From DATGMB01 sp035293845 (GTDB taxonomy: Bacteria; Acidobacteriota; Terriglobia; Bryobacterales; Bryobacteraceae): a DNA stretch of 6,068 nt. Below are positions 1-4,665 of this stretch, piece by piece. Each line of letters opens with the position of its first letter. The stretch's first letter is position 1. The notes under the pieces are model-generated. The model was given only the letters and a program-made list of their open reading frames with translations. It was not told where the DNA came from and did no database searches. Where the stretch lies: assembly GCA_035293845.1 (NCBI GenBank), contig DATGMB010000118.1, positions 1 through 6,068 on the forward strand, given 5' to 3'. The position numbers and the translations under genes were made by a program.

Positions 1-141
1 GCCAACAACGGCACGGCCATGCGCTACAACATCCGGGGCATCCCCACCCTGCTGCTGTTCCGCGGCGGCCAGGTGGTGGAGCAGCGGGTCGGCGCGATCG
101 GCAAAGCCGAAGTCCAGAAGATGCTGGAAGGGCACGTTTAA
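1..141 (+). CDS. trxA: Thioredoxin, C-terminal part (gene begins before the window)
   Basis: The first 47 codons are open in frame 1 and end at TAA (139-141). The 46 residues include IRGIPTLLLF followed by GGQVVEQRVGAIGK. This is the second half of the thioredoxin fold: the cis-proline strand (GIPT, residues 13-16 of the fragment), the glycine-rich turn and the last helix. The fragment corresponds to roughly the last 45 residues of a typical ~108-residue thioredoxin, so the CGPC redox centre lies upstream of the window and cannot be checked. Thioredoxins are cytoplasmic protein-disulfide reductases recharged by thioredoxin reductase. The gene converges on the mutase gene, and a palindrome begins about eight bases after the stop. 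The family call is secure; whether this is the housekeeping thioredoxin or a paralogue is not visible. Confidence 0.9.
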   Translation, partial: ANNGTAMRYNIRGIPTLLLFRGGQVVEQRVGAIGKAEVQKMLEGHV

Positions 142-148
142 GGGAGCC

Positions 149-240
149 GGGAGCTGAGGAGTTAGGAGTTGAGGACGCGCGGCCGGGGTCAGCTGCGCGC
201 CATGGACTGCGGCGTCCTCTCCTAGCCCCTTAGCCCCCTT
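149..240. repeat. Imperfect purine/pyrimidine palindrome between convergent genes (possible bidirectional terminator)
   Basis: The left arm (149-178) is built of GGAGTTA-like purine units (GAGGAGTTAGGAGTTGAGG) ending in GAGGACGC. The right arm (211-238) begins GCGTCCTC and continues as CTAGCCCCTTAGCCCC. The inner eight bases pair perfectly (GAGGACGC with GCGTCCTC). The rest pairs with G-U wobbles and a three-base bulge around a GC-rich ~32-base loop. The stop codon of the minus-strand mutase gene (232-230, TAA) lies inside the right arm. Its position between two convergent stops fits a terminator for both genes, but there is no T tract on either side. It resembles the element at 3530-3616 in design, so a dispersed repeat family is equally possible. 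Confidence 0.6.
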
Positions 241-1732
241 CCCGATATTCCCCAAAGACTCCCCGCAACCTATCCGCGATCTCGCCCAGAGTAGCGTACG
301 CTTCGGCGGCGGCGAGGATCGCCGGCATAACGTTCTCCGTCCCGCGGGCGGCACGCTCCAGCGCGGCGAGCTTCTCCTTTACTTTCGATGCGTCCCGACC
401 GGCGCGGATCTCGCGCAAGCGCGCGACCTGGGCGGCTTCGAGCGCAGGGTCCAGGCGGAAAGTCGCGGCCGGCCCGCCTTCGTCCTGCTGGAAGCGGTTC
501 ACCCCGACCACGATGCGCTCGCCGCTTTCGACCGCGCGCTGCCAGGCGTAGGCGGCGTTCTGAATCTCGTTCTGGATATAGCCGGTCTCGATCGCCCGCA
601 AGGTGCCGCCCATGGCATCGATGCGCTCCAGGTATTCCGTCACGCCGCGCTCGATCTCATCCGTCAGCGACTCGATATACTCGCTGCCGCCCACCGGATC
701 GGCGGTATTCGCGACGCCCGTCTCATAAGCGATGATCTGCTGCGTGCGCAGCGCGATGCGCGCGGATTCCTCGGTGGGGAGCGAAAGCGCCTCGTCGCGC
801 GAGTTGGTGTGCAGGGATTGCGCGCCGCCGAGCACGGCCGAAAGCGCCTGGATCGCCGTGCGGACGATGTTCACATCGGGCTGCTGCGCGGTGAGCGTCG
901 AGCCCGCGGTCTGCACATGGAAGCGCAGCATTTGCGAGCGCGCGTCGCGGGCGCCGAAGCGGTCCCGCATCATCCGCGCGTAGATGCGCCGGGCGGCGCG
1001 GAACTTGGCGATCTCCTCGAGAAAATCGCTGTGCGCGTTGAAGAAGAACGAGAGCCGCGGCGCGAAGGCATCGATGGCGAGCCCCGCGGCCAGCGCCGCT
1101 TCGATGTACGCGATGGCGTCCGCGAAGGTGAACGCGAGCTCCTGCACGGCGCTCGATCCGGCCTCCCGGATGTGGTACCCGCTGATCGAAATGGTGTTCC
1201 ACTCCGGCATCTCGCGGCCGGCCCACGCGAAGATATCGGTGATGATCCGCATGGCGGGCCGGGGCGGATAAATGTAGGTGCCGCGCGCGATGTATTCCTT
1301 CAGGATGTCGTTCTGAATGGTGCCCGAGAGCTTGCGGCGATCGGCCCCCTGGCGCTCCGCCACCAGCGCGTAAAAAGCGAGCAGGATGGCGGCCGTCGAA
1401 TTGATCGTCATGGAGGTCGAAACCCGGTCGAGCGGGATTTCGCGGAACAGGACTTCCATATCGGCCAGCGACGAAATCGCCACGCCCACGCGTCCGACCT
1501 CGCCCGCGGCCATCGGGTGGTCGGAATCGAGCCCCATCTGCGTCGGCAGATCGAAGGCGACGGAGAGGCCCGTCGTGCCGTGTTCGAGCAGGTAGCGGTA
1601 GCGGCGGTTGCTCTCCTCGGCGGTGCCGAAGCCGGCGTACTGCCGCATCGTCCAGAGACGGCCGCGGTACATCTCGCGGTAAATTCCGCGGGTGAACGGG
1701 AATTCGCCGGGTGCCTCCGCGCCGGAGCTCAT
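230..1732 (-). CDS. Methylmalonyl-CoA mutase-type acyl-CoA mutase, large (substrate-binding) subunit
   Basis: A 500-residue TIM-barrel subunit of the adenosylcobalamin-dependent acyl-CoA mutase family, which interconverts (R)-methylmalonyl-CoA and succinyl-CoA or related pairs. Visible motifs: TMRQYAGFGTAEESN (28-42), SVAFDLPTQMGLDSDHP (57-73), GTIQNDILKEYIARGTYIYPP (137-157), SISGYHIREAG (182-192) and AIQALSAVLGGAQSLHTN (293-310). With a constant offset of 57, Tyr32, Gln140, Arg150, Tyr186 and His187 match Tyr89, Gln197, Arg207, Tyr243 and His244 of the Propionibacterium enzyme. Tyr at the first position favours methylmalonyl-CoA over isobutyryl-CoA (Phe) or 2-hydroxyisobutyryl-CoA (Ile) mutases. 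The protein stops without the C-terminal DxHxxG cobalamin domain, so a separate small subunit must be encoded outside the window. The start at 1732 is chosen because its ATG overlaps the stop of the upstream gene (ATGA); the frame is open further upstream, but that part has no family similarity. No Shine-Dalgarno is seen, consistent with translational coupling. Confidence 0.92.
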   Translation of the reverse strand: MSSGAEAPGEFPFTRGIYREMYRGRLWTMRQYAGFGTAEESNRRYRYLLEHGTTGLSVAFDLPTQMGLDSDHPMAAGEVGRVGVAISSLADMEVLFREIPLDRVSTSMTINSTAAILLAFYALVAERQGADRRKLSGTIQNDILKEYIARGTYIYPPRPAMRIITDIFAWAGREMPEWNTISISGYHIREAGSSAVQELAFTFADAIAYIEAALAAGLAIDAFAPRLSFFFNAHSDFLEEIAKFRAARRIYARMMRDRFGARDARSQMLRFHVQTAGSTLTAQQPDVNIVRTAIQALSAVLGGAQSLHTNSRDEALSLPTEESARIALRTQQIIAYETGVANTADPVGGSEYIESLTDEIERGVTEYLERIDAMGGTLRAIETGYIQNEIQNAAYAWQRAVESGERIVVGVNRFQQDEGGPAATFRLDPALEAAQVARLREIRAGRDASKVKEKLAALERAARGTENVMPAILAAAEAYATLGEIADRLRGVFGEYREGG

Positions 1733-2013
1733 GAACGCGAAATGCGGCGCGCGCGCAGGAAGGAATGCAGGCCGAACCAGCCCATCACTACCGTGCAGAA
1801 AAGGGCGAAGCCCAGACGCACGTGATCGCCGGCCATCCAGTAGCGCACCGCCTTGAATCCGAACGGCACGGCGAAACACAAGAAAATAAACCCGATGACT
1901 TCATTCCAGAGGGTACGGGCCGGCTTTACGACGGCGGGGCCGACATGCTTGACGAATTCGCGCCCATGCCGGATATACTGCCGCCCCTGCCGGACGGCCA
2001 CGCGCTGCCACAT
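1729..2013 (-). CDS. Small two-helix membrane protein of unknown function
   Basis: A 94-residue protein I do not recognise. The first ~36 residues are basic and polar (many Arg, Lys and His). Two hydrophobic segments follow, about 38-58 (VIGFIFLCFAVPFGFKAVRYW) split here by family-neutral features such as a Pro at 50, and about 67-86 (starting LGFALFCTVVMGWFG). A short loop AGDHVR separates them, and the C-terminus is basic (RARRISRS). Both termini being positively charged suggests an in-in hairpin with the termini in the cytoplasm. The stop overlaps the mutase ATG by four bases (ATGA), which supports this frame being real and co-expressed. The ATG at 2013 has AGAGG only two bases upstream, which is too close for ideal spacing, so an internal start such as the GTG at codon 5 is possible. 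A role next to the mutase cannot be deduced. Confidence 0.65.
   Translation of the reverse strand: MWQRVAVRQGRQYIRHGREFVKHVGPAVVKPARTLWNEVIGFIFLCFAVPFGFKAVRYWMAGDHVRLGFALFCTVVMGWFGLHSFLRARRISRS
1949..1979 (+). promoter_or_regulatory. Weak candidate sigma-70-type promoter inside the 94-residue gene
   Basis: TTGACG (1949-1954) and TATACT (1974-1979) each match five of six bases of the -35 and -10 consensus. The spacer of 19 is longer than the preferred 17. It would fire rightwards, antisense to the membrane-protein gene, towards the 105-residue gene. The composition is unusual for this GC-rich stretch, but the spacing makes it doubtful. Confidence 0.2.
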
Positions 2014-2032
2014 CGCCTCTATCGTACCAAAA

Positions 2033-2110
2033 GGTTCACAATGGGGAACTTACCGCTAACGAGCGGCGGGAAAATTGCCGATCAAATCATGGGGGTTCCG
2101 CTTGTGAACC
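2033..2110. repeat. Inverted repeats in the divergent intergenic region (possible operators)
   Basis: GGTTCACAA (2033-2041) is repeated in inverted orientation as TTGTGAACC (2102-2110), 60 bases apart. The second copy is itself the right half of a shorter palindrome, GGTTC-N7-GAACC (2094-2110), which overlaps the -35 hexamer at 2102. A small hairpin, CCGCT-AACG-AGCGG, sits at 2053-2066. Together these could be regulator sites controlling the two divergent genes. No regulator is identified and chance is not excluded. Confidence 0.35.
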
Positions 2111-2130
2111 GGAAGCGGCTCCACTACAAT
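2102..2130 (+). promoter_or_regulatory. Candidate sigma-70-type promoter for the 105-residue gene
   Basis: TTGTGA (2102-2107, four of six consensus bases) and TACAAT (2125-2130, five of six) are separated by exactly 17 bases. Transcription would start near 2137 and give a leader of about 67 bases before the GTG at 2204. The -35 hexamer lies inside a GGTTC-N7-GAACC palindrome, so repression at this site is conceivable. Confidence 0.55.
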
Positions 2131-2190
2131 CGGAACGGGTGGATGCACGGCCCGGTAGTGGAACGCCGGTAGGGGACGGCGCATCCGCTA

Positions 2191-2198
2191 AGAGGGAG
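2191..2198 (+). promoter_or_regulatory. Shine-Dalgarno site that fixes a GTG start
   Basis: AGAGGGAG lies five bases (TATCT) before the GTG at 2204. It is the best ribosome-binding site in the window and is why the GTG is taken as the start rather than the in-frame ATG eight codons later. Confidence 0.7.
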
Positions 2199-2203
2199 TA
2201 TCT

Positions 2204-2521
2204 GTGGAAGAGCCTTTGAAGCACCTCATGCAGGAACTGGGGAACGCGATCAACGATTCCCTTTCCGAGTCCGACCGGATCGCGGAGGCGATCGGCGAGA
2301 TCAAGCGAGCAGGGTACGATGTCTTCCTGGTGCTTGAGGCGACGATTGGCTTTAACCGTCGCGATGAGAACGAAGAAGAAGAGGAAGAGCAGGAGCAGGT
2401 CGAACTCGCAGAGGAGCAACCCAAGCGCAATTTTGAAACCACCGGCAAAATCAAGTTCACTTCCCAGGATCACCGCTTTTTGCGGGCACTGAAGATCGCG
2501 GTAGACGAAGAGAACCGCTGA
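2204..2521 (+). CDS. Small acidic protein of unknown function
   Basis: A 105-residue protein starting at GTG with a strong Shine-Dalgarno. Three parts are visible: a predicted helical N-terminal region (about 1-50) with the motif-like stretch SESDRIAEAIGEIKRAGYD followed by a hydrophobic strand VFLVLEATIGF; a highly acidic, probably disordered linker (about 55-72, runs of Glu); and a C-terminal part (about 78-105) with KIKFTSQDHRFLRALKIAVD. There is no signal peptide or membrane segment, so it is probably cytoplasmic. I do not recognise a family. Support for it being real comes from its own promoter (2102-2130), its ribosome site, amino-acid use that looks natural, and a hairpin just after the stop. 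The last 52 bases overlap the end of the opposing glycosyltransferase gene. The acidic linker with flanking basic parts could suit a binding or regulatory protein, but that is speculation. Confidence 0.7.
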   Translation: MEEPLKHLMQELGNAINDSLSESDRIAEAIGEIKRAGYDVFLVLEATIGFNRRDENEEEEEEQEQVELAEEQPKRNFETTGKIKFTSQDHRFLRALKIAVDEENR

Positions 2522-3525
2522 TAGACGTCCCAGGTTTGGCGGACTGCCTTTTCCCACGTGAATAAGGCAGTCCGCTCCCGCCCTTTTTGAATCAATTCCC
2601 TACGTAAATTTTCATCGGCAGCCAGGCGGCGTAGCGCGCCGGCCAGCGCATCGGAATCGCGCGGATCGACCAGGAGCGCCGCATCCCCCGCTACTTCCGG
2701 CAGCGCCGAGCAGTTCGAAGTAACTACCGGCACGCCGGCGGCCATTGCTTCGAGCAGCGGCATGCCGAAGCCTTCATCGAGCGAGGGAAACGCAAAAATG
2801 GATGCGCGCGCGTACCAGGCGGCCAAATCCTCTGGCGGGACGTAGCCGAGCACCGCGATCCGGCCGCGCGCAGCGCTGGACTCGATCCGGCTGCGGATCT
2901 CCTCCGCTCCGTAGCCGAACGAGCCCGCCAGGACCAGACGCCACGCCTGGTCCATCGATTCAAAAGCCGCGATCAGGCGGGCCACATTCTTGCGGGCCTG
3001 AATGGCGCCGACGTGCAGAACGAGCTTTTCTCGCGGGAGCGGCGGATAGGCAAGCGGCCGCGTTCCGTGGTGCACGACGAAAACGCGATCGGCGGGATAC
3101 CCGAGCAGGTCGATCACCTGCCGGCGCGTAAATCCCGAGACCGCGATGATGACGTCGGCGCGGCGGGCGGCCTCGCGCGCCTGGGCGGTGAAGCGGGCGC
3201 GAAACTCGGGGGTGGAATACTCGCCGGTCATCACGAACAGATCGTGGAACGTGGCGATGGCGCGCCGCAGCGGGATCTTCGGCAGCCGCTGATTCAGGCC
3301 GTGAAAGAGATCCGCGCGCCAGGGGCCGAGCGGCGGCAGCAGAAGCCGGCGGCGGACGTTTGCCGGAACCGGCTCCGCTTCCCTGCCCCGCCGCGGCCGG
3401 TAACAGAACTCGAACCGCGCTTCGGGATGCGCCGCCGCCAGTCCAAACAGAATCTCGCGCGAGTAGAGCCCGACGCCGGAAAGGCTGTCTCCCTGGCTGT
3501 AAGTAGCGTCGAGCGCGATGGTCAT
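2470..3525 (-). CDS. Glycosyltransferase family 4 (GT-B fold)
   Basis: A 351-residue retaining glycosyltransferase that transfers a sugar, usually from a nucleotide donor, to a glycan or lipid acceptor at the cytoplasmic face of the membrane. The N-terminal acceptor domain has IALDATYS (3-10) and the glycine loop SGVGLYSREIL (16-26); AVSGFTRR (128-135) lies near its end. The C-terminal donor domain has LHVGAIQARKNVARLI (170-185), RLVLAGS (196-202), LGYVPPEDLAAWYARASIFAFPS (226-248), the family signature E-x7-E (Glu251 and Glu259 in DEGFGMPLLEAM), and GVPVVTSNCSALPEVAGDAALLVDP (264-288). Length is normal. The donor and acceptor cannot be told. The ATG at 3525 starts the typical N-terminus, yet it has no Shine-Dalgarno and directly follows a palindrome. 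The gene is downstream of the rlpA and activator genes on the same strand, suggesting a role in envelope or exopolysaccharide synthesis. Its tail (about 335-351) lies antisense to the neighbouring gene. Confidence 0.9.
   Translation of the reverse strand: MTIALDATYSQGDSLSGVGLYSREILFGLAAAHPEARFEFCYRPRRGREAEPVPANVRRRLLLPPLGPWRADLFHGLNQRLPKIPLRRAIATFHDLFVMTGEYSTPEFRARFTAQAREAARRADVIIAVSGFTRRQVIDLLGYPADRVFVVHHGTRPLAYPPLPREKLVLHVGAIQARKNVARLIAAFESMDQAWRLVLAGSFGYGAEEIRSRIESSAARGRIAVLGYVPPEDLAAWYARASIFAFPSLDEGFGMPLLEAMAAGVPVVTSNCSALPEVAGDAALLVDPRDSDALAGALRRLAADENLRRELIQKGRERTALFTWEKAVRQTWDVYQRFSSSTAIFSARKKR
2539..2588 (+). terminator. Perfect 12-bp inverted repeat, probable terminator of the 105-residue gene
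   Basis: GCGGACTGCCTT (2539-2550) and AAGGCAGTCCGC (2564-2575) are exact reverse complements around a 13-base loop containing CACGTG. The stem begins 17 bases after the stop of the plus-strand gene at 2521. A run of five T follows at 2584-2588, eight bases beyond the stem, a little far for a classical intrinsic terminator. On the minus strand no T run follows. The whole structure lies inside codons for glycosyltransferase residues LFTWEKAVRQ, so it must satisfy protein coding as well. Confidence 0.6.
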
Positions 3526-3529
3526 AGCT

Positions 3530-3616
3530 GGGGTTGGGGATTAGGGATTGGGGATTGGGGAGCCGGCCGCGCAGCCTGCCGCCGCGCTCCCCAATCCCTA
3601 ACCCCCAATCCCCTCC
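3530..3616. repeat. GGGGATT-type palindrome with G-quadruplex potential on both strands
   Basis: The left arm (3530-3562) is a tandem of GGGGATT/GGGATTA-like units. The right arm (3587-3616) is its imperfect complement (CTCCCCAATCCC then TAACCCCCAATCCCC). The inner 12 bases pair exactly and the outer part pairs with few mismatches and a bulge, around a ~24-base GC-rich loop. Each arm has at least four runs of three or more G on one strand with three-base spacers, the classical G-quadruplex pattern, so either DNA strand can fold. It fills the 72-base gap between the activator gene, whose TAG stop (3600-3598) lies in the right arm, and the glycosyltransferase start at 3525. It may be a transcription terminator or attenuator, an RNA stabiliser, or a dispersed repeat. 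Confidence 0.75.
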
Positions 3617-4665
3617 ATCCCATATTCCTTCATTCGACGGTACAACGTCGTCCGGCTGATCTTCAGCAGCTCCGCCGCCTGGCTGCGGCTGCCTCCGGTG
3701 CTGCGGAGGGCATGGGCGATGGCCTGTTTCTCGGCTTCGGGAATCGGCACCACGGGCAGAGGATTCGCCGGAGGGCGAATCACCGGAGATTTTCCGGCGT
3801 ACTGAAACAGCGGCATCTGCTCCGGCGCGGCGTCCGTAGACGGCTCGGCGTCCGCCACGTGCGAGGCCAACTGCTCCAGAGCATTGGCGGCGAGATGGTT
3901 TTGCAACGAAGAGGGCACATCCGCCAACCGCAACGCGCCTTCCGAGCGCATGGCGACCATCCGCTCGACGCAATGCTTCAGCTCGCGCACGTTGCCGGGC
4001 CAGTCGTAACCGCTAAAAGCGCGCAGGATCTCCGGTGTGAACAGATCCGCCGCCTCGCCCGCGAACGCCGCCGCCAGCAGCGGGATATCGCCGGGGCGCT
4101 CGCGGAGGGGAGGCAGGCGGATCGGGAACACGTTCAGCCGGTAGTAGAGATCCTGGCGGAAGCGGCCGGCCGCCACCTCGGCCTTAAGGTCGCGGTGGGT
4201 GGCGGCGATGATCCGGATGTCCACCTTGCGCCATTGCAGGGCGCCGACCGGGCGGAATTCGCGCTCCTGGATCAGGCGGAGGAGCTTGACCTGCAGGTCC
4301 AGCGCCAAGTCGCCGATCTCATCAAAGAAGGCTGTGCCTCCATCGGCGATCTCGACCAGGCCTTTTTTGTTCTTGACGGCGCCGCTGAAGGCCCCCTTGG
4401 TGTGGCCAAACAGCTCGCTTTCCATGAGGTTACCCACCAGAGAACCGCAGTCGATGGGCACGAACGCGCCGCGCGGTTCGGCCGCGTGGATGGCCCGCGC
4501 TGCCACCTCCTTGCCGGTGCCGGTCTCGCCGAGCAGGAGCACCGGCAGCCGGTGGCGGGCCGATTTTTCGATCAGCCGCCGGACCGCAATAATCCCCGGG
4601 GATTCGCCCAGCAGCCGGTGGCAGGCGGCAGACGTATCTTTGGCCATTACCGGATCTTTGGACAC
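3598..4665 (-). CDS. Sigma-54-dependent transcriptional activator lacking a sensor domain
   Basis: A 355-residue bacterial enhancer-binding protein, which uses ATP hydrolysis to remodel RNA polymerase bound to sigma-54. The AAA+ domain starts almost at once: Walker A GETGTGKE (46-53), the sigma-54 contact loop as GAFSGA (91-96, usual form GAFTGA), Walker B TAFFDEIG (111-118, Asp115 and Glu116), the arginine region RFRQDLYYRLNVFPIRLPPLRER (168-190) and WPGNVRELK (222-230). A Pro/Ala-rich linker (about 255-308) leads to a Fis-type helix-turn-helix (about 310-350, SRSQAAELLKISRTTLYRRMKEYG). There is no receiver, GAF or PAS domain, so activity is probably set by expression level or a partner protein, as with PspF. 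Ser for Thr in the loop is conservative. The GTG start at 4665 shares its G with the rlpA stop (TAGTG); the ATG at codon 7 is an alternative. The target promoters are unknown; I found no -24/-12 site in this window. Confidence 0.93.
   Translation of the reverse strand: MSKDPVMAKDTSAACHRLLGESPGIIAVRRLIEKSARHRLPVLLLGETGTGKEVAARAIHAAEPRGAFVPIDCGSLVGNLMESELFGHTKGAFSGAVKNKKGLVEIADGGTAFFDEIGDLALDLQVKLLRLIQEREFRPVGALQWRKVDIRIIAATHRDLKAEVAAGRFRQDLYYRLNVFPIRLPPLRERPGDIPLLAAAFAGEAADLFTPEILRAFSGYDWPGNVRELKHCVERMVAMRSEGALRLADVPSSLQNHLAANALEQLASHVADAEPSTDAAPEQMPLFQYAGKSPVIRPPANPLPVVPIPEAEKQAIAHALRSTGGSRSQAAELLKISRTTLYRRMKEYGMEGIGG

Noticed and set aside
809..1825. A 338-codon plus-strand frame antisense to the mutase gene.
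   Set aside because: Composition is Arg/Gly/His-rich and shows no family motif, whereas the minus strand encodes a complete mutase subunit with conserved active-site residues.
1733..1879. A 49-codon upstream extension of the mutase frame.
   Set aside because: It overlaps most of the membrane-protein gene in another frame, has no mutase similarity, and the ATGA overlap at 1732 gives a natural start.
2041..2172. A 43-codon plus-strand frame (beginning MGNLPLTSGGK) preceded by an AAAAGG-like ribosome site.
   Set aside because: It spans the better-supported promoter for the next gene and its inverted repeats, and the protein shows no recognisable pattern. It remains a weak possibility as a leader peptide.
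2014..2203. A sigma-54 (-24/-12) promoter, expected because an activator gene is nearby.
   Set aside because: Only a GG-N10-GC coincidence near 2043-2056 was found, without TGGCAC or TTGC elements; none was seen before rlpA either.
2960..3973. A 337-codon minus-strand frame overlapping glycosyltransferase and activator genes.
   Set aside because: It is an out-of-frame reading of both real genes and runs through the palindrome at 3530-3616; no motif is seen.
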